64,000 nt of DNA, taken from assembly GCA_905220665.1 (NCBI GenBank), contig CAJNAR010000162.1, forward strand, positions 186,001-250,000. Direction: 5' to 3'. The DNA comes from Albugo candida (taxonomy: Eukaryota; Oomycota; Peronosporomycetes; Albuginales; Albuginaceae). A model generated the notes under the pieces. It saw nothing but the letters and a program-made list of their open reading frames with translations. It did not search any database and had not been told where the DNA came from. Shown in pieces: positions 36,501 to 45,674 of this stretch. The position numbers and the translations under genes were made by a program. Positions within the stretch are counted from its first letter, which is position 1, and each line of letters opens with the position of its first letter.

Positions 36501-37401
36501 TCCCACCATAGACATTGGGGAAGACACTCTTGACCCACCAGTAGCCATCTTTATCGCTGGAGAGAATCCCGATCTGATCGAGTCGGGTGTATTCTATTTC
36601 CGCGTCCTCCGCAGTGTACGAACGCGTACAGCCCCATCACCAACTGCGACCAAATTGGAGCTCGTACTGAAAGAAGGAAGCATTATCAAGTGCTCGGAAC
36701 GGTATGTCGCACCTGACACGAGCCAAATATTTGTCAAATTATGGCAAGAAGATCGTTCGTCCGAAGAGCTTTGTCGATATTCAGAGGACGATACGGGTGC
36801 TTGGGCTTTCGAAAATGCTCCTGACGGCACAGTTGTACTCGAAAGACTTGCTGAGGAAGCAGCACTAACCAGTGCTTGTGAATTGGAATTCTCCGCCACT
36901 ATAGGAAATGCAAACTCACAGGCATTTCAGCATCAAGCAAAAGCTCTGGTGACTTCTCTATTGACCGCCAGTGGATTGAGATCTCCTGCTCGAAAACCGT
37001 CCAATGGCTCAGGATCCGATTGCGAGGAATATACGGATCATTCCGAGTCGGAAAAACTGGGAAGACTGGCTCCACCACGAATACTACAGGTCTTCCCAGT
37101 GTCGTCGAGTAGTTTGATTGTGACTTGGGAGCCTACGAACGACATTGGGATCACAATGTATCAGATTCAGTATGCGAAGAATCGATTGACAGCTTTATGG
37201 CGTACAGTGAGAGAAATCATTCCGGCAGACACACTTAAATATCAGATCTCAAATCTGCAGGCGGGGACTCAGTATACGATTCGTATTCGTGGCGGGAATC
37301 GAAATGATTGGGGAATGTATAGCGAGGTATTTGATGGATGTCGTACAATGTCTTCGGGGGAAGAGAAGGAGCAAATACATGACGATACATGTGGAGAGTA
37401 G
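33556..37401 (+). CDS. TBC1D23-like protein: TBC-rhodanese-PDZ-FN3-FN3
   Basis: 1281 aa in a single exon. The TBC (Rab-GAP) domain spans about residues 90-320, including an IxxDxxR arginine-finger motif (IVGDATR, near 131) and a YxQ glutamine finger (YKQGMNEV, near 169). The inactive rhodanese-like domain spans about 430-618 (YVVFDCRRSEQYEKCHLYLS, HFCFIGP, VSILEGGFDALKT), with a long internal insertion. This pair is the core of animal TBC1D23, a golgin-binding tether at the trans-Golgi. Added here are a PDZ domain (about 758-836, GPLGILF... SGDVLIAVNGKDL) and two fibronectin type III domains (about 855-961 and 1172-1265, each ending in an RVRCGNSSWG / RIRGGNRNDWG motif). The start is the first ATG of a frame already open at 33544. 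Confidence 0.88.
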   Translation: MTQCQVEHDTCKSAVEIALNCQSTSSPIDLPSTSSVAELPVENCDASDSFINQIQRELSKRRPDPFVLSVLCRSMLLTEEERIDQSHNEAFIPDTVRPHLWAALLGVRIKERMYLDQSIAQVEEDLDNQKVIVGDATRTRAQDSKFRDPGCSDTLTRILTYYCKAKSIRYKQGMNEVLAPFIMIQQQLSQMQADGLIKESVENSEISMSIDAQMVFSESVLYQCFYAMIDKFLPHTFQDEEFYSLQCSLQLYRLLLLYHDPELCQFLDQHDMSPEIYLTPWFMTLFARNLERQMLFILWDFLLIQSDPALLHFIAVILVCDAREDLIKTDLASLPQTLSSIKFRSIQHVNSVCLRAKVCMDERTPISFKTELRKACFSQSQTQPSLGSYSCATCLHVSSDELLSNWSRRSSKSGSKLELGHILSSSPPTQLNYVVFDCRRSEQYEKCHLYLSHHIDPEIVSEPEQLSALLKGFDSMKGCHFCFIGPMKSNTFNANPESASFFIRSTAASISSRVTSSIARLRPLRRASHIEAAESFPELEDFSTFDEEGRNITEINPVTNNFDSVQPSDRDSSDSHSLHKSIDAPYSEHIIVIRIALMFLQKGFKHVSILEGGFDALKTRISSMNESVLDQLFVHSRQRNLSEISNLTHIPLSQNAISFNKGRSQSEECLARPAGTSDQTTSPMQQRAGRSLQKLTQGRRHVSHALTQGFQQFTAAAKDAVGGNQNLKTRRHSSWMLSTDSTLLGGLEAAKGSFRTEEVVFHSGPLGILFQASPDSCQYQAMVDSLVPESQAYVSQQIQSGDVLIAVNGKDLARLTFFQNVERLREATRPMVLRFHRPVSRDNERLKTEGTAIPSMLPPILVRASMHSLSIMWPKVSLSGIRYQLQYAFFIEGEAIPWDFVKVRENGAACLEEPITSFLAEARHQGLTDKSFGTIAGLRPDRRLIFRVRCGNSSWGSYSAPSNVMQTLLGCSDEGVHESLDDPTIDIGEDTLDPPVAIFIAGENPDLIESGVFYFRVLRSVRTRTAPSPTATKLELVLKEGSIIKCSERYVAPDTSQIFVKLWQEDRSSEELCRYSEDDTGAWAFENAPDGTVVLERLAEEAALTSACELEFSATIGNANSQAFQHQAKALVTSLLTASGLRSPARKPSNGSGSDCEEYTDHSESEKLGRLAPPRILQVFPVSSSSLIVTWEPTNDIGITMYQIQYAKNRLTALWRTVREIIPADTLKYQISNLQAGTQYTIRIRGGNRNDWGMYSEVFDGCRTMSSGEEKEQIHDDTCGE

Positions 37402-37770
37402 CGAAAGGAGGTGGAAGGAAGATTTTGACTCGTTAGATGACAGTTTAGCTAGGTTATTTTTACAAGCGAATTACACGCTTTGGGGAGCATTTTGAGATTT
37501 GTGGTTGGCGTGGCTTATACAGGTGATACGAAGTATTATGTGTGATACGACGTTGTAGCTCTTCTAGTTGAATCATAGAGATTGTTGCTTCTGAACGAGA
37601 AAGCAGAATTGCATGAAGGCATTCTTTACCCTGATTGGTTGATCTGTGTTCTATATCATCCAATCGCGTACACATTCTTCAGAAGATTTTCGAAGGAGCG
37701 TAAGTAGCGAGGGATACGGTACTATACTCTTATTCCCCTCGGAGCTGTTCATTTATCGAAAGACCAAAAG
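37402..37770. other. Intergenic region
   Basis: About 370 bp between two plus-strand genes. No gene, repeat or RNA was recognised. Confidence 0.5.
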
Positions 37771-39240
37771 ATGGTCGAATTATCAGATGTCGGGCTGTAT
37801 GGACTTGCTGTGATGGGCCAGAATTTTGCATTGAATATGGCCTCACACGGATTCCGTGTGTCTGTGTGCAATCGTTCGCCTAATAAAGTGGACACTACGG
37901 TCGAACGCGCCAAATTGGAGGGAGATCTTCCTCTCGTTGGCTATAAAGATGTCGGAGAATTTGTTCGCTCACTATCTGTTCCCCGCAAAGTCATAATCCT
38001 CGTGATGGCTGGAAAACCTGTTGATATGACAATTTCAATCATTGCAGAGCACATGGAAGCAGGCGATATCATTGTCGATGGTGGTAACGAATGGTTCCCC
38101 AATAGCATTCGTCGAGCTGAAGAATTAAAAACTCGTGGTATAATGTTCGTTGGAATGGGGATCTCTGGAGGGGAGGAAGGGGCACGTAATGGTCCGTCAC
38201 TGATGCCTGGTGGACCACGAGAAGCTTTTGATGCATTGGAACCGATTTTGGTAAAGTGTGCGGCTCAAGTTGATGACGGAGCTTGTACGACATACTTGGG
38301 AGAAGTTGGAAGTGGGAATTATGTGAAGATGGTCCACAATGGAATTGAGTATGGAGACATGCAGCTGATCGCCGAGACGTATGATATTTTGAAGATTGCT
38401 GGTGGACTCAGCAATTCCGAGCTGGCTCAGGTATTCGCTGATTGGAACAAAAGCGAATTAGAGTCATTTTTGATTGAAATTACTGCGAACATATTTACAA
38501 AAAAAGACGATATGGGCGGAGATGCGTATCTTGTCGATCAAGTTCTAGACAAGACTGGAATGAAAGGAACTGGACGCTGGACAGTGCAAGAGGCTGCTGA
38601 GCGTTCCATTGCCGCTCCAACGATGGCAGCTGCTTTGGATTCTCGCTATCTTAGTGCACGTAAAGAGGAACGGGTCATTGCATCAAGGACATTGAATGGT
38701 CCTACCTCGATTCCTGCTGTAGACAAACAACAACTCATTGACGACGTCCGTCAAGCTCTATATGCATCAAAAATATGCAGTTATGCTCAGGGGTTGAATC
38801 TTATTCGAGAAGCTGGAAAGCAAATGGGATGGGATATCGACTTGGGTGAATGCGCTCGCATATGGAAAGGAGGCTGTATCATCCGCGCTGCCTTTTTGGA
38901 TCGAATCAAAGCTGCTTACACGAGGAATGCATCACTCTTCAGCTTGCTTATAGACCCGGACTTTGCGCTAGAGCTAAATGCGCGTCAATGCTCTTGGCGT
39001 CGTGTGGTTTCGTTGGCGGTGGCAAGCGGTATTCCATCTCCAAGCTTATCTGCTTCTCTGAACTATTACGACCAATTTCGAAGAGATCGGCTGCCAGCGA
39101 ATCTAACGCAAGCACAACGTGACTTCTTTGGCGGACATACGTACGAGCGTATCGATCGCGAAGGCAACTTTCACTGCGAATGGACCGAAGCGCACCACAA
39201 CATTGGCAACATTTCCGAGCGTGTGCGGGGTGAACTCTAA
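37771..39240 (+). CDS. gnd: 6-phosphogluconate dehydrogenase (decarboxylating)
   Basis: Oxidative pentose phosphate pathway enzyme that converts 6-phosphogluconate to ribulose 5-phosphate with NADPH production; cytosolic. 489 aa in one exon, full length. NADP-binding loop GLAVMGQNFALNMA, substrate motif GISGGEEGARNGPSLMPGG, catalytic Lys in GSGNYVKMVHNG and a C-terminal block FFGGHTYERIDREG. No targeting peptide is seen. Published analyses have noted that gnd genes of oomycetes group with photosynthetic lineages, which would make it a possible plastid-derived gene; I cannot test that here. Confidence 0.96.
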   Translation: MVELSDVGLYGLAVMGQNFALNMASHGFRVSVCNRSPNKVDTTVERAKLEGDLPLVGYKDVGEFVRSLSVPRKVIILVMAGKPVDMTISIIAEHMEAGDIIVDGGNEWFPNSIRRAEELKTRGIMFVGMGISGGEEGARNGPSLMPGGPREAFDALEPILVKCAAQVDDGACTTYLGEVGSGNYVKMVHNGIEYGDMQLIAETYDILKIAGGLSNSELAQVFADWNKSELESFLIEITANIFTKKDDMGGDAYLVDQVLDKTGMKGTGRWTVQEAAERSIAAPTMAAALDSRYLSARKEERVIASRTLNGPTSIPAVDKQQLIDDVRQALYASKICSYAQGLNLIREAGKQMGWDIDLGECARIWKGGCIIRAAFLDRIKAAYTRNASLFSLLIDPDFALELNARQCSWRRVVSLAVASGIPSPSLSASLNYYDQFRRDRLPANLTQAQRDFFGGHTYERIDREGNFHCEWTEAHHNIGNISERVRGEL

Positions 39241-39588
39241 GCGTCAACAGTCATTTGCGTCGAGAATAATAATCAATTTTGCAAGTAATATCGCATTTTG
39301 ACGGAAAACTTACATGTCGCTTGCACGCAGAGGGTCAATGTGTACCCAGAAATCAGAGTATAGAGAGTAGCGACCATACTTTTTGAGAACACATTCAGAC
39401 GACTTAAGGCAAATTTCGACCGAAATTTGTGCGCAAGAGTGACGTCAGTCACCAATTTCTACCATTTGCTAAGATCATTTGTATTGCGCTGTGCGGACTG
39501 GGTAAGATCGAGCGAATTTGGAAAGAAAAATAGGGTATAAAATCATGTGAAATACTTGTCTCTGCCTCATTATAGAAACCAGCCAGCA
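39241..39588. other. Intergenic region
   Basis: About 350 bp, no gene recognised. It presumably carries the gnd 3' UTR and the promoter of the next plus-strand gene. Confidence 0.5.
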
Positions 39589-40937
39589 ATGCCGCTCCTT
39601 CTTCGTCGGGAAGCTCCGAGTCCTTCCATCGAGCAACTCGCACAGGCTTGGGGAGGCAATGGGAATAATAGCGTTACCTGTCAGTCGAAGCCCAAATGTT
39701 TGGACGATTTGGGGGATGAAAGATCTTTCCGTAAGCAGGAATGTACTCCACCACCTAGAAAGGAAGCACGGGCGACGACGAAAGATTCAGAAAGAGAAGC
39801 GGGAGATAATAATGGAAAAAGTTTCAGAAGAAGTCGGACAGTTTTATGTCTCTCAGACGGAGAATCCGATGGAGAAAATGGCAGTCCAGAGCTTACCTTA
39901 TCGGATTCACCAATTAATTCAGACAAGACTGATCCAAAGCAGGACAGTCGACCCACCCTGCTCGATCGATCTTCAATAAATAAGGCTCTAGCACGCTTAA
40001 AAATCTCAGAGGCTCACGTGGCGGCCGTAGAAAAGGAACTTCAGCGATTACGTATGGGTGTATGTGCGCGTTTCCAATCGCATATCAAGTCGTTCTCCAC
40101 TCGTATTTTCCGTTCCAATAATCGCAATTAGAGAACGTCTTTTTCGCTTTTGTTGGCAAATGTTTGTAGATTATGTCAATTTTTTTATTTCGACTGATTA
40201 TGTGTTAAGTCCTACATTATCGTATCCCTATGACATCAATTGATCGAAAACAAACTTTTCGCGACTTGTTAATCGCACAGGAAGAAAGCTTCCGTGCACT
40301 AACGAAAGAATTTCATCAACAAGTGGAATGCTTCATCAAACGAACAAATCAGAATCCGCTCACGAAAAAGGTGAGCAATGCAGCTAAGAAAGAACCAATC
40401 AATCTGCGCAATGTATCGCCAGCAACACAGCAGAACTTGCTCCAATCAAAATGTCTATTGATTTCACAAATTTGCATGGAACTGACCCGGTCTTTCTGCA
40501 ATGAGCAAGGAAGCTTACTATCTGCGGAAGTCATGCAGCAGTTTCTTCAAACTGTCAAAAATAAAGTCAGTTTGATCCAAGATAAAGTACAGGTTCTATT
40601 CATTCTTGACTCGAGCATTATACATCGAAGATCAAAGGATCTCAATGGATCGAGTAGGAACGTCAGAATGGAAGATGGCCATACTATGTTACAGGCATTT
40701 GAATTGGCGGAAGGATTTGATCAGATTCTCGAGTGGTTGGCGTTAAGTTGCTCGTACCGCGATCCAATCAGTCTTGAATTCACCTCGTTAGTCTTGCGCT
40801 TTCTATTGAAACATCAAGTGCAAGCGAATTCTACTCGTAAGACTCTACTTGCGCGATTACAGCAACTCGTAGCATTTGTTGAAGAAGACAACAAATCGCT
40901 TCTGAAGGAGATTATCGAAATGTATCGGAATTTCTGA
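39589..40937 (+). CDS. Hypothetical acidic/helical protein
   Basis: About 410 aa in a three-exon model (39589-40059, 40132-40165 and 40210-40937; introns 72 and 44 nt). The N-terminal half is disordered, basic then acidic and serine-rich (CLSDGESDGENGSPELTLSD) and ends in a short coiled coil (ISEAHVAAVEKELQRLR). The C-terminal half is helical (FRDLLIAQEESFRALTKEF; VLRFLLKHQVQA). I do not recognise the family. The middle 34-nt exon is the least certain part; a single longer intron with donor at 40053 is an alternative. Real coding status is supported by the two long open halves. Confidence 0.6.
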
Positions 40938-41423
40938 ACAATCGCATTAGGACGTAAGGCAACATTTAATCGAACTAGTACACCTTTTCCGGCAAAAAAC
41001 ATTCCATTTTTCTTCCGTTTTGTGATTAGAGTTGTCGATGTTCCGCGTAAAAGCCGAATCCTGCTCTCAACATCGACGTTACAGCAGGACTACCATAGCA
41101 CACATGAGCCTGTTGAAGGGAGATCTGATGTATCAGGCTGGCTAATGCGAACGATCAACAAATTCGATCTACGACGCGTCTAAGAAATAAACGACCAGAA
41201 CGGGGTTGGAAGTCAGGATAGATATGACCAACATGCGGCTAGACGTGACAACATGAAATAACAGAGCCAGAGATCGATATTCCATGTAGTCTTATCAGCT
41301 ACAGATTTTTGCGTAAACGAACCGTAATGTATGAGAGAAAACAGGTAAGCCGACGATGCAGCCGTTCTTTGCACTTTTGACAGTTGAGATCGGCACCAAC
41401 GTTGATACGGCTCAAAACGAATC
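40938..41423. other. Intergenic region
   Basis: About 490 bp; only short unrecognised open frames on both strands. Confidence 0.5.
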
Positions 41424-41867
41424 ATGTCGGGAGTCATGACATGCAAGTGCTGCTGCTGCATGAGATATTTGAGATATGCAGAGCGTCATCACACACTTCC
41501 TTGCGGAGATACTTATTGTATCGATTGTATACGCCGAAGATGTCGCTTAGGCCTCGAAAACAGCTCAAATCTCCCTGCCGACTGCTGTAAACGAGAAATT
41601 CCCATCGATTATGTTCGGGAAGCTTTAACCTCAATCGAATTCGTAAATTATGAGCGATTCATAAACGAACGACAGGAAAACTGGAAGACCTCCACCTTGA
41701 TTTCGGATCAAGAATACAAAAGCATGATCAGTTGTAACGGATGGCGTCAATGTCCGCGATGCGGTATGGGCGTTGAAAGGATCTCTGGATGTAATCATGT
41801 TGTTTGTTTCCACGGTCACGCATTTTGCTACGGTTGCGGAGAGATTAGATGTCGGTGTTACTATTGA
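41424..41867 (+). CDS. RING/IBR-like zinc-finger protein, copy 1
   Basis: 147 aa, single exon, start MSGVMTCKCCCC. A RING-like half (CKCCCC, CGDTYCIDCIRRR, ADCCKREIPIDYVREAL) is followed by an IBR/RING2-like half (CPRCGMGVERISGCNHVVC, FCYGCGEIRCRC). RBR ligases have RING1-IBR-RING2; here only two modules are seen, so whether a catalytic cysteine exists is unclear. It is closely similar to the two minus-strand genes that follow, and is the shortest of the three. Confidence 0.8.
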   Translation: MSGVMTCKCCCCMRYLRYAERHHTLPCGDTYCIDCIRRRCRLGLENSSNLPADCCKREIPIDYVREALTSIEFVNYERFINERQENWKTSTLISDQEYKSMISCNGWRQCPRCGMGVERISGCNHVVCFHGHAFCYGCGEIRCRCYY

Positions 41868-42055
41868 TCAGTCACATTTAAGCAAATCCTTCATTGACCT
41901 TTGGTCTTTGAGATGAATTCGAGCAACGGATTCGCTTACATTCTACTGTTAAAAAAACACAAAATTAGGCGAAATGAAGGCGTCACACGTTCGAATTATA
42001 CTATAACTATAACCATACTATTTCGATAGAAATATTGCGCCGATTGCGATCGACA

Positions 42056-42796
42056 TCAAGAGTGAAGATACGTTTTGTGTTGGCACACACACGGGATCTG
42101 GCCACACTCATAGCAAAACGCATGACCATAGAAACATCTCACAGACGAACAACCGCCTGATTTCTGTACACCCACACCACAGCCTGGACATTGACGCCAA
42201 CCTCTATCCTTAATTAAAGCTCCGTATTCTATATCGGACACTAAATCTGACTTTGTCCAGTTGCGATAATGGTCACTCATGTATCGCTGATACGTGTCAA
42301 AGTCCTCGGCACTCAGCGCCTCACGAACAAACTCGATAGGAATCTCAGTTTTACAACAATGAGCCGGGACTAATGATCGATTGCGTACACCCAAACTACA
42401 GAGAACTTGGATACATTTCAAGCAAAACACATGATGGCAGGGTAAGATTCGGTGATTGATTCCCGCAAGATTTTCTGTGCAGCAGCAGCAAGTCGCCGGA
42501 GCTTTTTCTTCCTCCAAAAATACATTGCTCGTTGACTCAAGGTCTATGATATCTTCCCTGGATGCACCCATATTGTGGATCTCTGCACTTAGCAAACTCC
42601 ATGCTATTGCTTCATCAATTGCGCGTTGTTCCATTGAACGAATCTCATCTCTCTGAGCTTCCAGAGCGTACACCTGTGACAGCGTGATGCAATCTTGGAC
42701 ACGAGCCATCTCTTCCTCCCCATCTTCCACAACATACGTATGATCACTCACATCAGCCAGATAAGCGCCATCCTTCACTATGGTTTCCAAGCTCAT
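42056..42796 (-). CDS. RING/IBR-like zinc-finger protein, copy 2
   Basis: 246 aa from the first ATG (42796, MSLETIVKDGAY); the frame is open further 5'. A 110-residue helical N-terminus (SMEQRAIDEAIAWSLLSAE) precedes the same RING-like (CCCC, CHHVFCLKCIQ, HCCKTEIPIEFVREAL) and IBR-like (CPGCGVGVQKSGGCSSVRC, FCYECGQIPCVC) modules as copy 1. Copies 1 and 2 are convergent, with only about 190 bp between their stops. Probable ubiquitin-pathway protein; target unknown. Confidence 0.82.
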   Translation of the reverse strand: MSLETIVKDGAYLADVSDHTYVVEDGEEEMARVQDCITLSQVYALEAQRDEIRSMEQRAIDEAIAWSLLSAEIHNMGASREDIIDLESTSNVFLEEEKAPATCCCCTENLAGINHRILPCHHVFCLKCIQVLCSLGVRNRSLVPAHCCKTEIPIEFVREALSAEDFDTYQRYMSDHYRNWTKSDLVSDIEYGALIKDRGWRQCPGCGVGVQKSGGCSSVRCFYGHAFCYECGQIPCVCQHKTYLHS

Positions 42797-42893
42797 TGCA
42801 ATTTCGATTATGAGCACAGAATATTCATCCAATTCACAACTGTCATGAAATATTCAGCAATGAAATTGATATTAATCTGTATACGATTTAATG

Positions 42894-43445
42894 TCACTCA
42901 TGTAATATATGCGCTACTTCTTCGTCTGGTATGAGAGCACAATTACAACTACGCCAAGTCGTCAAACACGTGTAGCAAAATTCGTGACCATTTGGACATC
43001 TCATGTGCACGCATCCCCAGTCCCGCTGAATGCCAATTCCGCACCCGGGACACTGTTTGCATTGAAAAGATCGAACAGTTTTTTTATATTCTTGATCACT
43101 CACCAAGTCGGAATATCGCCATTCTCGTTCATGAAGTAATCGCTCGTATTTAGACAAAGCTTTTTCAACGGATTTCTCGTGTCTTTCGTTGTGACGTGAC
43201 GTGTATTTGACTGATGCTAATGCTTCTTCAATGTAATCAATTGGAAGCTCCATCTTGCAGCACTGCACAGGTACTAGCGAACGATCATTCAAAGCGAGTA
43301 GTGCCATCCGCTTGATGCATGCGCAGCAGTAATAATGGCCACAGGGTGCAGGTCGTACAGACCGACTGACTCCGTAAGTTCCACAGCAGCAGCAACTGCT
43401 GTATTCATCCGTGGTCATTTGTATGTATGTCAGCAACTGCCCCAT
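42894..43445 (-). CDS. RING/IBR-like zinc-finger protein, copy 3
   Basis: 183 aa from the ATG at 43445 (MGQLLTYIQMTTDEY). It carries the same module pair, with CCCCGTYGVSRS, CGHYYCCACIKR and QCCKMELPIDYIEEAL, then CPGCGIGIQRDWGCVHMRC and FCYTC. A 10-15 residue insertion lies between the modules compared with copies 1 and 2. It is tandem with copy 2 on the minus strand, and the three genes make a small duplicated cluster. Confidence 0.82.
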   Translation of the reverse strand: MGQLLTYIQMTTDEYSSCCCCGTYGVSRSVRPAPCGHYYCCACIKRMALLALNDRSLVPVQCCKMELPIDYIEEALASVKYTSRHNERHEKSVEKALSKYERLLHEREWRYSDLVSDQEYKKTVRSFQCKQCPGCGIGIQRDWGCVHMRCPNGHEFCYTCLTTWRSCNCALIPDEEVAHILHE

Positions 43446-43528
43446 GTAATTGTCCTGGCTCACAAAGTATGTTTACTGTGGAGTACGTCGCATAAGCGCT
43501 ACTGTACAGTTGTGATGCGAGCTTTTGC

Positions 43529-45475
43529 TTACTTTTTGCCTTTCTCTTGGTTTTCATTGCGTTGAAGCGATTGCAGCGCGAGCATTCGCTCCTGCTTTTT
43601 GTTTTGTACGCAGAGATCGTCATTGATAGCGGTAAGTTCTGCGACTTTCATCTTGCTGTCAATGAGCTCACGCTGATAATAATCATTTTCGTCTTCCAAT
43701 GCATTGAGTCTCGCCATAACGTCGGAATTATCGCTACATTTCGCTTCTGTTTCGGTCGATTGTGATTTCGATTCCGTTTTTGCGACAAAAGTCTCATGCT
43801 CTGACAGTAATTTTGATCGGTCAGCGTTCATTTTTTGTAATTCGCTTGCTTGTTCATCCAGCAATCGTCCCAATGATGCATTCCGAGCTCGTAGAGTCCC
43901 GCATTTGAATGCTAAATTCTCTAGTTCTTGTTGAGACATTGCGAGACGATTTGAGAGCGCGGTCTCGATTTTCTTTTTTTTCTTCTCATTTTTCGATAAA
44001 GCTTTCTCCAAGTCACTTGCACGGACTCTCAACGCCTCCGCCTCGAGCTTGAGCGCATCATATTCACACTTGAGATTATAGTAGCGTTCAGTTGCTTGTA
44101 TCAAGTCCGACTTGCCGGTAGCAAATTCGCCTGAGAATGCTTCAAGCTGTGCCTCAAGTGCTTCCATATGCTTTTCTGACTGACTGACCTGGGTGTACGC
44201 CTCTGCTTTTTCTTGTTGTAGCTGATGGACTCGATACAGCAGATTTTCATTATCTTCTTTCGATACTTTCAGTTCATGATCGAGATCTCTCAGCTGCTGA
44301 AGCAGAGTTTCTTTCTCCTTGTCTGTGAGACTCAGACTTTTTCGAAACCGATCGCAGTCCTCTGATAATCTCATCTGTTCCGATCGAGACATGTCTTCGA
44401 TGCTATCCCGGTGCTTCATAAGGCGTTCCACCTCGAGTTCGAGTTGTTTGACTCGAGATCGTAATACGACTTTATCCTTTTCGAGCGAAGTAATAACAGC
44501 AACGTGTTCTTGAATGATTTTCTGTGTCGACTCTTTTAATTCCTGCAGCTCTTCGTATCCATTCGGATCTCGTGCATCGATAAATAAATCGGTCACAGAA
44601 GAGCGATCATTCTCTCGTTCCCCCATATCGATTTCTACGAATGTGTCATGTACCTGCTCCTGCTCATAATAGTCGTCGATCCTTCTATCCTCCGTCTCTT
44701 CTTTAGCACGGATTCTTCCACATTCTGATTTCATTTGGCTCAACTCGCTCTTTAATTGTTTGATGGTTTGGTCCTTTTGGATATTTATCTGCTGCAAGCG
44801 TTCATTCTCCATCTCCTTCTCGCGTAAATCCTCCTTCAACGCTTTGGTATGTTCATCCTCAAACCCCACCAGTTTGGAGGCTCGCGACGCGTCTTCTTTC
44901 GACGCGATCTGATGTAATCCATTGGGACTTTTACTCGGGCTGTCTGACTTGGAAACAGATTGCTCACTATGATCAAAATGAGCCTCACCGAGTCTTTCTA
45001 TTCCATCTTTGTGATCTAATGCCCGACGAAGTGAGACACGAGAGCTAAAGATTGTCAGTGAGAGAGAAGCCCCTTGATCCTGACATTTCGTCACGGGTAT
45101 CATAAGACTTTCTTTCGTCGAACTTTTACCATTTTGCACCACTTCTGAAAGATTAAATTGAAAGGAAGCAACTTGTCGATTCGTATGAGCGTCAAAGATC
45201 ACCAAGTCAAACATTTTTGCTTGGAACAAGCCCGTCTTGGCCAGATACAATGTGGTCGAAAAAGGGAAGATGTCACCCCATACGACCTCGCGGGTCGTGT
45301 TTTGATACAACGACGATTTACTAACAATTTTTTTCTTCTTGCGTACCAGCATTGCCGTCAATTCGGCGCCCTGACAAGCGGGTAAAGAAGCTGTCAGACG
45401 ATGTACAATAAGCTGAATTTGAAAGCCAACTGCCGATTTATTTGCTCGGCCGGTCACTTGTATGAATCGCTCCAT
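43529..45475 (-). CDS. NT-C2 domain coiled-coil protein
   Basis: 648 aa, single exon, start MERFIQVTGRANKSAVGFQI. An N-terminal C2-like domain of the NT-C2/EEIG1-EHBP1 type spans about residues 1-155 (AVGFQIQLIVHRL, VVWGDIFPFSTTLY, IFDAHTNRQVASFQFNLSEV). A serine-rich linker precedes a long coiled coil (about 210-640, heptads such as LEDENDYYQRELIDSKM). Such proteins link membranes or the cytoskeleton to Rab-type traffic; the exact role is unknown. Confidence 0.8.
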   Translation of the reverse strand: MERFIQVTGRANKSAVGFQIQLIVHRLTASLPACQGAELTAMLVRKKKKIVSKSSLYQNTTREVVWGDIFPFSTTLYLAKTGLFQAKMFDLVIFDAHTNRQVASFQFNLSEVVQNGKSSTKESLMIPVTKCQDQGASLSLTIFSSRVSLRRALDHKDGIERLGEAHFDHSEQSVSKSDSPSKSPNGLHQIASKEDASRASKLVGFEDEHTKALKEDLREKEMENERLQQINIQKDQTIKQLKSELSQMKSECGRIRAKEETEDRRIDDYYEQEQVHDTFVEIDMGERENDRSSVTDLFIDARDPNGYEELQELKESTQKIIQEHVAVITSLEKDKVVLRSRVKQLELEVERLMKHRDSIEDMSRSEQMRLSEDCDRFRKSLSLTDKEKETLLQQLRDLDHELKVSKEDNENLLYRVHQLQQEKAEAYTQVSQSEKHMEALEAQLEAFSGEFATGKSDLIQATERYYNLKCEYDALKLEAEALRVRASDLEKALSKNEKKKKKIETALSNRLAMSQQELENLAFKCGTLRARNASLGRLLDEQASELQKMNADRSKLLSEHETFVAKTESKSQSTETEAKCSDNSDVMARLNALEDENDYYQRELIDSKMKVAELTAINDDLCVQNKKQERMLALQSLQRNENQEKGKK

Positions 45476-45674
45476 TCTTCCAAATGTATTATCGGGCCTT
45501 CCTCACAAAGAAAAAATGTGATTGTACCACTACAATGCGTGCGTCATAAGATCAAAGTGATATACGATCAGCTGCAAACTCAGGAGCTATATTGATTGCG
45601 TCCTTATTTAGCTTCTATTTTCAGTCTGCTAAATTGTAATGCAAATACAGGAAAAATGAAGCCAATTCTCTCCC

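Noticed and set aside
43529..45475. Myosin-tail or kinesin-like identity for the coiled-coil protein
   Set aside because: There is no motor domain; the N-terminus reads as an NT-C2 domain and the coiled coil alone is not diagnostic.
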